From: Nitzschia sp. pyKryTriq1
Taxonomy: Eukaryota; Bacillariophyta; Bacillariophyceae; Bacillariales; Bacillariaceae
Length of the DNA stretch: 64,000 nucleotides
Direction: 5' to 3'
Assembly (NCBI GenBank): GCA_956465555.1
Contig: OY101115.1
Location: 930,001-994,000, forward strand
Part shown: positions 20,978 through 30,446 of the stretch, piece by piece
Position numbering within the stretch: the stretch's first letter is position 1
Layout of the letters: each line of letters starts with the position of its first letter
Notes under the pieces: generated by a model
Seen by the model: only the letters and a program-made list of their open reading frames with translations
The model's database searches: none
Told to the model about the DNA's origin: nothing
Position numbers and translations under genes: made by a program

Positions 20978-22381
20978 ATGAGAATCCTTTCCCTGGTGCT
21001 TGTGGTCGTTTGTGCAGTGTCACTGGACAACCACGTATCCACGGCCTTTCAATCTTCCCAATGGAGGCCATCACGACGACGCGGCAGCAGCAACGATGGT
21101 TCCATTTCCACCGAATTGTCGGTAGCATCGAAACCTCCCAGGGGCAGGGGAAAGGAGGAAAAGAAAGCACGGAATGGGTGGGACGATTTGAAACGAGCCA
21201 TCTACAGTGGCGTGGATAGTGTCGGAGACATTAGCTCCAAGATTTCTGGTGGCGGCGAGAAAAGCCCTAACGGGGTTTCCGATGGATACAGTTCCTTTGA
21301 ACAATCTATTAAAAAGAAAGGACCAGCACCGGGAAGCAAACTAATGCAAGAATACGAAGCTAGAGCTTCGGCACTGGGAATCGACAAGGCAATTTCATCA
21401 AGTCCGGTCTCCAAAGAAAAATCTCGAACAAGCTTTGACTCGTTCAAGGAAAACTTGTACTCGGCATCCGATGCCTTTGGTTCACTGTCTGCGGAACCAG
21501 CAACTCCCTTGAAAAGATTAGAACGCAACATTCCCTACAAGGAGTCGCTGGCGCAAGAATTGGGAGTTGCTTCCGAGAAGGTAGAAGACTTGCTTTCAGA
21601 CAATCCTGTCAAGCGCTTTCAAGCCCAACAAGAAATTCGAGAACGAGAAGCAAGGCAAAGGGCCGAGGCCCGCAACGAACGAATTCGAGCCAAGAAAGAA
21701 GATTTATACAAGATAGTCGACGCGATGCAAGCCGCCGTTGACACCTTCCCTGATACGATAGAGAAAACTGAAGAAAGTATCAAGAAAACCATTGAAGGCG
21801 TCAAGGGCGTCCCGAAAAAAGTCGAGAAGGTAGTAGAGGAAGTGAAATCGATCCCGTTGTCTGTCAAAGCGAAGGCAGAGCAAACGAAACAGACTGTGGA
21901 GGTTGCCATTGAAAAGACCAAGAAAGTGGTCGATGACGTTGTTGATATACCGAACAAAGTGACAAGGAAGATGAAAGATACCGCGCAGGCAGCTGTGGAC
22001 ACAACAGAATCCATTAAAGATGGAGTAACTAACGTGAGAGTCTTCCTGAGACTTGAAAAACCAAAGCCTAAACCACCAAAGATGCCTCCTCCGAAGACGA
22101 AGACCGCGAGAGATATTGCCCTGCAAGTGGCTGGTAGTGCTGCGAGTGGAGCTGGTAAGGTCACGTGGTGGGCTACGAAGAGTGTTGCCTCTGCGGCTTG
22201 GAATGGAGCACAATCGGCCATTGAAAAAAGACAAAATGGACCAGCCAAAACGCCGAAACCTCCCTCTATCCCACCTCCGAGCAGACCAAGCAAGCTCGAT
22301 CAGCAAACAGCAGAGCTGCAAAAAGAAATTGACGAAGCCCTGCGTCTTGCTGAAGAGACATTGCGAAAAACAGAAGAATGA
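20978..22381 (+). CDS. Plastid-targeted amphipathic-helix repeat protein, unknown function
   Basis: 467 residues, no recognised family. The first 24 residues form a signal peptide ending STAF-Q, an ASAFAP-type junction, followed by a Ser/Arg-rich transit peptide, so import into the complex plastid is predicted. The middle (about 240-370) is a run of 11-residue-like amphipathic helices rich in Lys, Glu, Val and Thr (KKTIEGVKGVPKKVEKVVEE and similar), reminiscent of apolipoprotein, LEA or perilipin-like lipid-surface helices. A Pro/Lys-rich linker, a Gly/Ala segment with WWATKSVASAAW and a final short coiled coil follow. Membrane or lipid-body surface association is inference from composition. 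Single exon; the first ATG of the frame is 13 codons upstream only as a non-ATG start. Confidence 0.75.
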   Translation: MRILSLVLVVVCAVSLDNHVSTAFQSSQWRPSRRRGSSNDGSISTELSVASKPPRGRGKEEKKARNGWDDLKRAIYSGVDSVGDISSKISGGGEKSPNGVSDGYSSFEQSIKKKGPAPGSKLMQEYEARASALGIDKAISSSPVSKEKSRTSFDSFKENLYSASDAFGSLSAEPATPLKRLERNIPYKESLAQELGVASEKVEDLLSDNPVKRFQAQQEIREREARQRAEARNERIRAKKEDLYKIVDAMQAAVDTFPDTIEKTEESIKKTIEGVKGVPKKVEKVVEEVKSIPLSVKAKAEQTKQTVEVAIEKTKKVVDDVVDIPNKVTRKMKDTAQAAVDTTESIKDGVTNVRVFLRLEKPKPKPPKMPPPKTKTARDIALQVAGSAASGAGKVTWWATKSVASAAWNGAQSAIEKRQNGPAKTPKPPSIPPPSRPSKLDQQTAELQKEIDEALRLAEETLRKTEE

Positions 22382-22604
22382 ATCTGAAGCAAATGCTACA
22401 CATAATCCGCGCTTTGCCAATAGCAGCTCAAATTCCTTGATGTTCTCTAGTAGCATCTCATCGGATCATCATACTTTATAAAAAGACCAATGCCACAAAC
22501 TTGTACTCCGGCAATAAGTAAGGACGACTTCTATCGTGCAAGAGATAAATGGAAACACTGTATTATAACCTTTAAGTTTAGCAATGTTCGTACTTCTTGT
22601 ATTG

Positions 22605-23255
22605 TTACAGTTCCAGATCTGATATGGCCAGTTCTGTTGAGTCTAGAAACGTGGAAAGTAGTTGTTTTCGTACTGTTGGTGACGAATGCCAGTAGCTTGC
22701 TCCTGAGGGCGACTCAGAAAGATCCGTGGATACCGTGAGATCACTTGCCGTGGACATTTCCCTTGTAGACAGCGTCACAAGAAGCTGCTTGAAGTGGCGA
22801 CTCTCCACGTGATTCTTTAGAGCCTCACTGATGCAAATAGGATGATTCTTTATCTTTTGAAGTGGGATTTTCCACCGAAGTCCAGGGAAGATGCCTCTGA
22901 ACTTTTGGCTGTGAAAGATTTTTGTTGTCTTTGTTCCTGCCGGCGCTAATTTCACTGTGTTTGTTATTTTGCAGGAGCCCACGGAGACGGTCCAAGAAAA
23001 TGTAAAGGTCTTTCTTGATACTGTGTCGAAAGTGAAGTCTTTGATTTGCCATCTATGGCCGCCGACAGCGATGCTAGCTTTGCCCGATACCCCAGTCAGA
23101 GCCGCATCTGCACTCAATCGCACACACGGATTCCACTGCCACGATGCTATATCGATCAAGGATTCCCAGACAATATTGGTTGGCGCTTGGACTACTGCTT
23201 TGTGATCGGTGTCCCATCGGGAGGTCTGGATCGGGCTTGCACTTTGAGAAGGCAT
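22605..23255 (-). CDS. SRPBCC (START/polyketide-cyclase-like) domain protein
   Basis: 216 residues. Residues about 15-165 resemble the helix-grip SRPBCC fold: HKAVVQAPTNIVWESLIDIASWQWNP opens with the typical strand-then-helix of polyketide_cyc2 members. Repeated beta strands follow, ending with a long C-terminal helix (CISEALKNHVESRHFKQLL). Such proteins bind hydrophobic ligands in a cavity; the ligand here is unknown. There is no targeting signal, so cytosol is likely. The last 50 residues are Ser/Thr-rich and probably disordered. The start ATG (23255-23253) is the first in frame. It is convergent with the helical-repeat gene; the 223-bp gap holds nothing recognisable. Confidence 0.72.
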   Translation of the reverse strand: MPSQSASPIQTSRWDTDHKAVVQAPTNIVWESLIDIASWQWNPCVRLSADAALTGVSGKASIAVGGHRWQIKDFTFDTVSRKTFTFSWTVSVGSCKITNTVKLAPAGTKTTKIFHSQKFRGIFPGLRWKIPLQKIKNHPICISEALKNHVESRHFKQLLVTLSTREMSTASDLTVSTDLSESPSGASYWHSSPTVRKQLLSTFLDSTELAISDLEL

Positions 23256-24346
23256 GTCGAAGGAAGAGATTCGTTGGCACTTGTTGTTGTTTATGCGCAG
23301 GATAAAGAGTTTGAAACTTCGAAGTATGCGACGCTCTATCTCTCCTTTTACTCGTAGTCTCTACAAGTATTTTCTCATTCCTCACTCTCACCACGAAATG
23401 AAGATTGTGTCCAGTGTACCATAGCGTGTGTCCAGTGAAACGCTTGAAGCTCTACCGGTACTACGAGTACTACGGCGGATTGAGTTGCGAGTTGCGATGA
23501 CGATGATGATGATGATTCGTTCATTCATTCATTCTATTAGTGCATACTGGTACACACAGTACTGTAGTACCGGGTATGTACTGTACCGGTATTCATTGCG
23601 CTCTTGGTCGGTTCCAGTGGGACATTGCGGGACCACGTCTTTTTGTTTAAAGGGGTTGGTAGAATGTGAGCTCAGACCCAATCTTGTTAAGATTTATCTT
23701 CCTTGAGATTAATCGAACCAAAATAGCGCTTTTCGAAATGGGTGGAAAATCCGACTACCAAGATTAACGTTTCTTTAAGTAAAAGAGTATTTGTGATCGC
23801 TTCTTGTGAACGACCTCATTGTATTCTTTATCAAGAATATATAATATCATCATTTTCAGATATAGCCCCTCACTTATGGTAGTTGGACATCGTTCGTGTC
23901 ATTTTCAAAATATCATTAATAAATGCACTGTTCTGTGGAGAAATTATAGAGTTTTTGCTGAGCAGTCTTCGAGGACGGGGAGTTCTGCCCGGTTCTGCAT
24001 GTTCCCCTTTTTTTAGTAGAATGAAGAATCAATCATCGGTGAGGAGGGCAGACGATTATGGTGCAACGTCTAATAACCGTCCTTCGTGTGGAAATGTCTG
24101 TCTGGTCATCGTCCGCCAAAAAAGTTTTGTTCCTTCTTTTTTCGATCGATCCGAACGAAAGACAACGAACGACGAACGACGACACGAACGATGGTGCGCG
24201 CGTTATTGGCGACGGCGGCGATGACGGCCATTACTTGTACCGGTACCTGTACCTGTGGCGAGAAGCACGTTGTTGGGGATCGTTTTGCACTTGGGTTCGT
24301 TGGTGTTTCCCATTTTCATTGTTGTTCAAAACTTGATATCATCGCC
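23256..24346. other. 1.1-kb divergent intergenic region with TACCGGTA copies
   Basis: Lies between the SRPBCC and QCR9 starts. TACCGGTA occurs at 23453-23460, 23584-23591 and 24238-24245, the last 102 bp upstream of the QCR9 ATG. GTGTCCAGTG is duplicated near 23407 and 23428, and an ATTC tandem lies near 23520-23535. No coding sequence is supported. Confidence 0.45.
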
Positions 24347-24794
24347 ATGATCTTCCGAGTTTCATCTATCGCACGAGCACGAGCAGGTGTTGTTGGTCGA
24401 CGTTTGGCCTCGACCCAAGTGCTGGCGAAATCCACCGGGGAGTCGCCTCTCAATGCGTTCGCCCACAATTGGTACAATTTGTACGTACACATACGTAAAC
24501 GATCTTTTCCCATCGGCAGATGGCGGTATTATCATTATTGTTCTTTGGACTCACAATTTCATTTTCGTTTCTTATCCATTTCTTTTCAGGTTCGGATCCA
24601 GCACGGCAAGATATGCTACTTTCCTGACTGTGGGTGTTATTTTTGCAGAGCTTGCAACAAATGGGCTGACAGATATGCTATGGGAGGCGAACAACTACGG
24701 AAAGACTTACCAACAAGTCGACTGGAGCAAATTCGATCCTCAGGACGACGAAGAGGAGGAAGAAGACGATGATGATGACGACGACGACGAATAA
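24347..24794 (+). CDS. QCR9: Cytochrome bc1 complex subunit 9 (Qcr9/UQCR10), two exons
   Basis: Small single-span subunit of mitochondrial complex III. Exon 1 (24347-24480) and exon 2 (24590-24794) are joined across a 109-nt intron (gtacgt...ttcag), yielding 112 residues. The N-terminal 35 residues are Arg/Ala/Ser-rich, a mitochondrial presequence. The core NWYNLFGSSTARYATFL, a hydrophobic span with VGVIFAELATNGLTD, then WEANNYGKTYQQVDW matches the family pattern in which a Tyr-Asn start, one transmembrane helix and a NxGKxWxDV-type tail occur. Unusually, it ends in a run of about 17 Asp/Glu residues absent from yeast and mammalian Qcr9. Confidence 0.85.
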
Positions 24795-25160
24795 ACTTTT
24801 GCTTGGAAGTAACGCTTGAATCCATTGTCAGATCCAAATTTCTCTTGTCTATCTACACCTTTTACGTACCAGTACTACCCGTAGTCGTGCTGTAGTAGTA
24901 GCAGGAGTAGTTGAGATGTTTTCGTAATTCTATTACAGTAGAATATAATAACACGGATGATAAATATAAGAAATATATTCGTACCTAAAAAGCAATTGTC
25001 GTATTATTTTTACATGCACAGGAGTCCTCTCGGACCAACCGTAGCTAGCTAGCTAGCTACAATACCAGACTGTTGGACAGTCAGTGCCTCATCACTGTTA
25101 TTTTAAAACCCAAATTACTAACGCAAACCCCCGCATTTGTTGAATGGACAATGTATGCCA
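24795..25160. other. Convergent gap with a 20-bp palindrome
   Basis: 366 bp between the QCR9 and intradiol-like stops. A perfect palindrome, GTAGCTAGCTAGCTAGCTAC, is at 25041-25060, and the surrounding DNA is AT-rich. It may act in 3'-end formation of one of the two transcripts; no gene is seen. Confidence 0.5.
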
Positions 25161-26144
25161 TTACAATGCAAAAAAATCCATGAGCGAGGGTGCACAGACG
25201 CTCATGGGCTCCAGGAAAAAGGAAGTCGGCGTGCCGTACATATAAGAAGGACAAAAGTCAGGCTCATCTGGGTGTCCTGGCTGAAGATAGACGTCTACTT
25301 CAAGGGAAATCTTATTCTCCGGCACATTGGCCTTCCAGGAACGAATCTTCATGGGAAGCTCGGATGGTTTACTGCGAGCCCAAGCCACACCTCGAAAATC
25401 TCCAATCGAGAATTTTCGAGGTGCCAAGGTCTTTGGGTGGACGAGGATAGGAAGATCTACCAAAAGCGGTGCATGCCCCTTTGCTCTTACAAGCAAATGA
25501 ATTACGGGAGGTCCATAGGGATTCAATTCCCAGCCCCCTGGCCCGAGACCACCCATAATTCCAGTCGATCCAGGTGCCACAGTCGTAAAGTCTGCCACAC
25601 CCTTATCTGTCAGGGGCACTTGTGCTCTGCAATCATTCGAATCTGGCATCAATGGTCGTAAAGAAGTATACTTCCCATCTGGACGTGCTTGCCAGATCTC
25701 CAGAACAGAACCCGCGCTTTTCGCAGCTTCTCTCCCAATTAGGTCACAATTGCACTCGTCATCGGATGATGACGATTTGCAGCTCCAAACGTTCACCCTG
25801 ACATCCAGTTTTGGAGCACTTCCTTTCCGCATGCTTCGCCTCATCGTCGGCCACGAGGCTGATTTGTATCGAAACTCGTCAGCCATTTCTGGTCGACAAA
25901 CCTCATTCGATAGAGGCGCACCAGGTCGATAGGCTTGCGCAGACCCCCCATTTCCGTACAACGAAGTCGATCCGGCACAAAGAGAGGACCCAGATTTTCC
26001 CAACCCCGAATTGCAGGTTCCTGCCTCGTCAGGACTGCAGCGTCCCGAGGAGGAGTCTTCACAATCTGCAGGAGGACAGGTTAACAAAAATAATAGCCCA
26101 ACGATCCACACGAAGCGGGCAGGAGACACGACGGATTTCCTCAT
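25161..26144 (-). CDS. Secreted intradiol-dioxygenase-like protein, ligands not conserved
   Basis: 327 residues. A signal peptide follows the ATG at 26144 (MRKSVVSPARFVWIVGLLFLLTCPPADC). The next 100 residues are Cys/Ser-rich. The C-terminal half has the order of intradiol ring-cleavage dioxygenases: VLEIWQARPDGKYTS (compare the family's VxIWHxxxxGxYS), FTTVAPGS, then PPVIHLLVRAKGHAPLLVDLPI in place of RPxHIHFxVxxxGYxPLxTQxYF. The usual HxH is reduced to a single His and the Tyr ligand of the PxxY segment is not seen. Aromatic-ring cleavage by a normal Fe(III) site is therefore doubtful. Extracellular or vacuolar location is inferred. An upstream in-frame Met at 26225 would bury the signal peptide. 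Confidence 0.65.
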   Translation of the reverse strand: MRKSVVSPARFVWIVGLLFLLTCPPADCEDSSSGRCSPDEAGTCNSGLGKSGSSLCAGSTSLYGNGGSAQAYRPGAPLSNEVCRPEMADEFRYKSASWPTMRRSMRKGSAPKLDVRVNVWSCKSSSSDDECNCDLIGREAAKSAGSVLEIWQARPDGKYTSLRPLMPDSNDCRAQVPLTDKGVADFTTVAPGSTGIMGGLGPGGWELNPYGPPVIHLLVRAKGHAPLLVDLPILVHPKTLAPRKFSIGDFRGVAWARSKPSELPMKIRSWKANVPENKISLEVDVYLQPGHPDEPDFCPSYMYGTPTSFFLEPMSVCAPSLMDFFAL

Positions 26145-26662
26145 GGTTGGGACGAGTTGATACAATGTACCAGTACCAAAATGAGCAATGATGGAGAATA
26201 CAGCAGGGTCAAAAAGAAGTGCCATGGGCTGATAGCGATGCTAGCTTGTGCATTCGTTCGAAGCAGCTCAATGCTTGATGGCGCACGCGTGACGAGCGAG
26301 CCGGCCGGCCAGTCCGACGCGTTCGTCTTTCGTCTTTCGTCCCTTTTTCGGTCTTGCCGCTGTCTTGCATGCGTCTCATGCAAAGAAGTCAAACGTGTCA
26401 AATCACACGGTGCAATACCGATAACAACGTTCACATCATATCTCATATCGTTTCGCTTTATTTGGAAGACGAGCACTTGTACTTGTAGTCTAGTCTACGA
26501 GGACTTATTGTCGTAATGATGCTGTTCTACTACTGGAAGAAGGAATTACAATGCAATCTGGTTGATTCCCACGACACCACGGTTCAGTCTGTAGCTAGGT
26601 AGAGATCCGTGTAGAAAATTTGCATTGAACTCCTACGCTGCTGCCTGTAGTAGTTTTGATGG
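26145..26662. other. Intergenic region between two minus-strand genes
   Basis: 518 bp holding the 3' flank of the dysferlin-domain gene and the promoter of the intradiol-like gene. GCCGGCCGG-type GC palindromes lie near 26300-26310. No gene is seen. Confidence 0.35.
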
Positions 26663-28339
26663 CTATATGAGCTCAACTTTGGGAGAAGGGCTCGTCTCCT
26701 CTTTCTGGGTGGTATCAGCAGAGGGTGGTGGTGCTGCTCCTTCTTCTGATGTTTTTCTACTGGCTGTCCAGGATGATAGCCCCCCTGGTCGGCCTTTTTG
26801 TTTTTTGATCTTCTCGATTTCTTCCCCACCTTTTTGCTTGATTTTCTCGAAAAGATCGGTGCCTTTACCTTTCAGTGAATCAAACATGAGTTGCTTGACG
26901 TCACTGGAAGTCTTTGAAGGTGTTGTTGTTGTTGTTGCTGCTGCTGCTGCAGCGGCAACTATTGATTTTTCTGCTACTGCTTCTTCCTCTTCCTCGTTGC
27001 GGCCATGCTGGCTCTGTCCATCCGAGGCCTCCGTGGCGACTGTATCCCCACTCCCTCCTCCGGCACCAGCCACTACCTGCCGTTTCGATACAGTATTGTT
27101 CACCCAAGCTGTCACTACTGAGCGAAGTTCCTTCACTTGATCCTTTTTAGACGCTAGATTCGAAATCGTAGCAGCATCGAAACCGTCCTGCGTTTGTATA
27201 ATCTCCAACACTCGATTTTTGTCTTCCAGTTCCTTTTCAAGCTTGGCGATCGTGCGATTTGTTTCTTCCTTCAAGGTCAAATGCTCTGCCTCCAATGTTG
27301 TCAGTTTCATCTTGGTTTCGACTAGTTGAGTACTGAGCTTTTGAACGCTGACATCCAAACTCGCCTTTTCGGCGACCATTTTGAGATATTCCTTAGTCAT
27401 TGCCGATGCCTGGGGATAGTCGATCATGACCCGACTTCGTGTCCATTTGCGTCTTCTTTTTACTATATTCTTGGTACCACGCTGTGGTAGTCGGAACTCA
27501 CTGTAGTAGCTCGAGTCGAGAGTCAAATCCAAGTCGTTCGAGTAGGACCAGCCGTCTGCATCAGAATCGGAATGCTTTTCGATCCGCCAACCGCCGACCC
27601 ATACCCAATCTCCGCCATCTTGAGGTAAAGGATACCCCTTATCAATGTTCAAAATTTGCGTCACTTGTAGATTCGTCAGGACGCACTGTTTCGGCGGAGA
27701 ACTAGAGGTAGGCGCCTCTCCTACGGTTTTCCCTGGCTGAGGTATCACGATCGGCAGCGTCTTGAAAACGGTTGGGAAATACCGCAGTTGTGTCTGCCAC
27801 GTTTTGTCAGCACCTAGTATTTGCCATTCAAACAGTGTCTCTTGTCCAAAGAGATGCTGTCGCGCTCGCGGATCCCAGGGAATGATTTCCAACAATCGCA
27901 CCACGTGAATGGGTAGCCGCTGTTGCTTTTTGGAAAAGGCGGGTCGATCTTGCGTCAAGGCGTTGACAATCTCGAGGTAGCCGTCTCGTTCCGCTTGCAA
28001 TGTCAAGAACTCTCGACTATTCTGTATGATATTATTATTTTTACCGCCGTTGCGTTGGCTAGTAGGACTCATTGCCGTCGTACCGTTTATTCGTTTTTGT
28101 TGATTCTGCAATTCTTGCTCCATCTTGCGAAGACGGGCCTCCATCTCGGCACGCTGACTTCGTTCACGATCCAGTTCGTCAAGGACGTCTCTGAGTACAC
28201 CTTCGTTTTGTTTCTCCAAGAAAGAATGCGGCTCAGCAGTAGTGCTGCTACCCTTAGGGGTCTGCGCCAGAGCATCCTCGGCAGCGATCGTGGCGGTGCT
28301 AGCGGTTGGTGCACTGGAAGATGATTCGATCGTCGCCAT
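26663..28339 (-). CDS. Dysferlin-domain coiled-coil protein
   Basis: 558 residues. An N-terminal coiled coil (about 50-90) precedes a split dysferlin-type (DysF) module at roughly 165-310. It has FEWQILGADKTWQTQLRYFP, then GDWVWVGGWRIEKHSDSDADGWSYS, then the diagnostic basic-Trp ending KRRRKWTRSRV. A long coiled coil follows (about 320-410), then Gly, Ala and Thr homopolymer stretches and a Lys/Glu-rich helix. DysF modules occur in ferlins, TECPR1 and the fungal peroxins Pex23/30, usually at membranes, but no transmembrane span is visible here. The start is the first ATG (28339); the open frame upstream begins at GTG. A peroxisomal or membrane-tether role is only suggested by family. Confidence 0.75.
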   Translation of the reverse strand: MATIESSSSAPTASTATIAAEDALAQTPKGSSTTAEPHSFLEKQNEGVLRDVLDELDRERSQRAEMEARLRKMEQELQNQQKRINGTTAMSPTSQRNGGKNNNIIQNSREFLTLQAERDGYLEIVNALTQDRPAFSKKQQRLPIHVVRLLEIIPWDPRARQHLFGQETLFEWQILGADKTWQTQLRYFPTVFKTLPIVIPQPGKTVGEAPTSSSPPKQCVLTNLQVTQILNIDKGYPLPQDGGDWVWVGGWRIEKHSDSDADGWSYSNDLDLTLDSSYYSEFRLPQRGTKNIVKRRRKWTRSRVMIDYPQASAMTKEYLKMVAEKASLDVSVQKLSTQLVETKMKLTTLEAEHLTLKEETNRTIAKLEKELEDKNRVLEIIQTQDGFDAATISNLASKKDQVKELRSVVTAWVNNTVSKRQVVAGAGGGSGDTVATEASDGQSQHGRNEEEEEAVAEKSIVAAAAAAATTTTTPSKTSSDVKQLMFDSLKGKGTDLFEKIKQKGGEEIEKIKKQKGRPGGLSSWTASRKTSEEGAAPPPSADTTQKEETSPSPKVELI

Positions 28340-29143
28340 GATGCTTGATTCTTTAAAGGTGACCACAAGCACTCCTGTTCTTCTACCGGAATTGGAGGGT
28401 CCCTTCCACCTCTAGAGTACTGGTAGCGTTCTCCGTTCGTACCCAGATCGGGATTGCAATAGTCCCTACAAGTGCGGATGGCGAAAACTTATCTTTGATG
28501 TGTTTGTGTTGTTCGTGATTTTTTTTGGAAGTTGGTATGATAGAATGTTTTGGACGAGAAGATGCTCAGCGTTCAGCGTGTTACATTACTGGTACTGGTA
28601 CTTGTACCCTGGTACTTGTACGTTACTTGTACGTTACTTGTACGGTACTTGTACGGTACTTGTATTGTTCAGCGTGGGTTTTCGCGGGATCCAGCGTCTC
28701 GTTGGCGTGGCCGGCGCGGGTCAAAAAGTCAAATCCTGCCGCGCGCGAAGAATTCCGCGCTCTCTTTTCTCGCGGAAACAACAACGAAGAACGAAGATCT
28801 TTTTTGGCATCGCACATCATCATCCTAGCCCCTCTCCCACTAGTAGTCTCTCTCTAGAGTAGGGCGTAGGCGGAGGCTATTTATTCAAGTTCGATCTACT
28901 TCTACCATTTTTCACACGTTCTTGGAGACTCCACCACCTCCATTATCTCTACAATATTGGCCTCCTAATTCCTGAATCGTCTTCTCCCGACTGTCTTTCG
29001 TGTGGAAGGAATCAATCATCGTCGCCTTTTTCTCTGTTGACAGCACTTGGTCTACGTAGTTCGTGACACCGAGAACCACCCACTGCGATATTATTTGTAC
29101 TGGTATATTTCGCTCGAAACATCCTAATCAATCATTCCAAACC
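28340..29143. promoter_or_regulatory. Divergent intergenic region DysF gene / MEMO1 gene
   Basis: 804 bp between outward starts. It contains an 11-bp GTAC-rich tandem array (28591-28665) and a pyrimidine-rich leader before the MEMO1 ATG. No coding sequence is supported. Confidence 0.4.
28591..28665. repeat. 11-bp tandem repeat, GGTACTTGTAC family
   Basis: Five contiguous 11-bp units (28611-28665), alternating GGTACTTGTAC and GTTACTTGTAC, preceded by a degenerate half-array from 28591. The units keep a TTGTAC core. The array sits in a divergent promoter, so copy number may affect both flanking genes. Confidence 0.9.
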
Positions 29144-30205
29144 ATGGGTACCGTCGCAGGAAGACAGGGGCTCAATGATAATGATAACAAGAAACGCCGA
29201 GCCTCAGCAGGACAGCATGGGACGTACTCTCGAGCTGCACACCACGCTGGGTCCTGGTACTCGGCAAGTTCTAGGGATTTGGATCTGCAGTTATCATCGC
29301 TGTTGGCTGCGGCCGAGAAGGAAACCAATACAGTGGCAGTAGAGAGTCCCTTACGAGGGATCATTTGTCCCCACGCGGGATACAGCTACTCGGGCCCAAC
29401 CGCGGCCTTTTCTTACCATCATCTCGCCATGGAACTGGCGAAGAAACACGACGACGACGACGACGTCGACGACTCGCCCCACACCATTACACAGATACTG
29501 ATTCTCCACCCGTCCCATCATGTGTACTTGGATGGGTGTGCCGTGTCAGGGGCTACTCAGCTAGAAACTCCGTTGGGAAATCTCATGGTGGACGATGAGC
29601 TGCGACAGGAAATTTTGGAGTTGGGCTCCCCTCGATCATCCGTTTTTGAAGTAATGGAGAAATCTGTGGACGAGCATGAACATTCTGGCGAAATGCAATA
29701 CCCCTATATTGCCAAGGCCCTCCTCCAAGCGAATAAACTGGATTCTGTCAAGGTTCTTCCAATCATGTGTGGGAGTATTTCGGCGTCACAAGAAGAAGAC
29801 TACGGCAAGCTCTTGGCGCCGATTGTCGGACGACCCAACGTCCTTTGTGTTGTTTCAACCGATTTTTGCCACTGGGGATCACGGTTTCAATACCAACCCA
29901 TCGCAAACCCTACGACTAGTATGGAGATTCATGAATACATTCGAGCGATGGACCACCAAGGCATGACTCATATTGAATTGCAACAGCCTGGTGCCTTTGC
30001 CGAGTATTTGAAGAAAACCAAAAATACTATTTGCGGTCGACATGCGATTGGAGTTTGGCTCAATGCAGTTCATACCAACAAAACCACTCTGGAGACCTTG
30101 GATATCGCTTTTGTCAAGTACGCGCAATCCTCACAAGTTCGATCGATGCGGGACAGTAGTGTGAGCTATGCGAGTGCCACTGCCCGACAAAAGTCCAAAA
30201 AGTAA
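29144..30205 (+). CDS. MEMO1: MEMO1-family protein
   Basis: 353 residues of the MEMO/AmmeMemoRadiSam-B family, a class III extradiol dioxygenase fold conserved from archaea to human; human MEMO1 is implicated in cell motility and iron or redox handling. Visible hallmarks: HHAGSWYSAS at the start, GIICPHAGYSYSGPTAAFSY, LHPSHHVYLDGCAVSGA, VVSTDFCHWG and the terminal CGRHAIGVW. The candidate metal or active-site His and Cys residues are retained. An acidic insert, HDDDDDVDDSPH, distinguishes it from the ~300-residue animal form. The ATG at 29144 is the first with good context; an open frame upstream starts at a non-conserved Met at 29063. It is convergent with cytidine deaminase, 241 bp apart. 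Confidence 0.92.
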   Translation: MGTVAGRQGLNDNDNKKRRASAGQHGTYSRAAHHAGSWYSASSRDLDLQLSSLLAAAEKETNTVAVESPLRGIICPHAGYSYSGPTAAFSYHHLAMELAKKHDDDDDVDDSPHTITQILILHPSHHVYLDGCAVSGATQLETPLGNLMVDDELRQEILELGSPRSSVFEVMEKSVDEHEHSGEMQYPYIAKALLQANKLDSVKVLPIMCGSISASQEEDYGKLLAPIVGRPNVLCVVSTDFCHWGSRFQYQPIANPTTSMEIHEYIRAMDHQGMTHIELQQPGAFAEYLKKTKNTICGRHAIGVWLNAVHTNKTTLETLDIAFVKYAQSSQVRSMRDSSVSYASATARQKSKK

Positions 30206-30446
30206 ATATGTTATGGCGTCACACCCATATACGGGAGACGTCGCTCGCACTCTCCGAAGCAAACCAAAACAGAATGATAATAGTGTTGCATTACTCGTAC
30301 AATACAATAGTTGGTTTGCCGTATGGGTGGTGATGGTTGGTGCGTGCGTGTGTAGGACAGGAAAATCAGCAGCAACCCAGGGAAAAATGTCGTTTTGGGT
30401 CGAGAACGCATGGTGGTTGAGAAACGAATCATCATCATCATCATCA

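Noticed and set aside
21619-22456. Two minus-strand frames of 224 and 250 codons
   Set aside because: They are shadows of the plastid-targeted helical-repeat protein, whose presequence and helix pattern support the plus strand.
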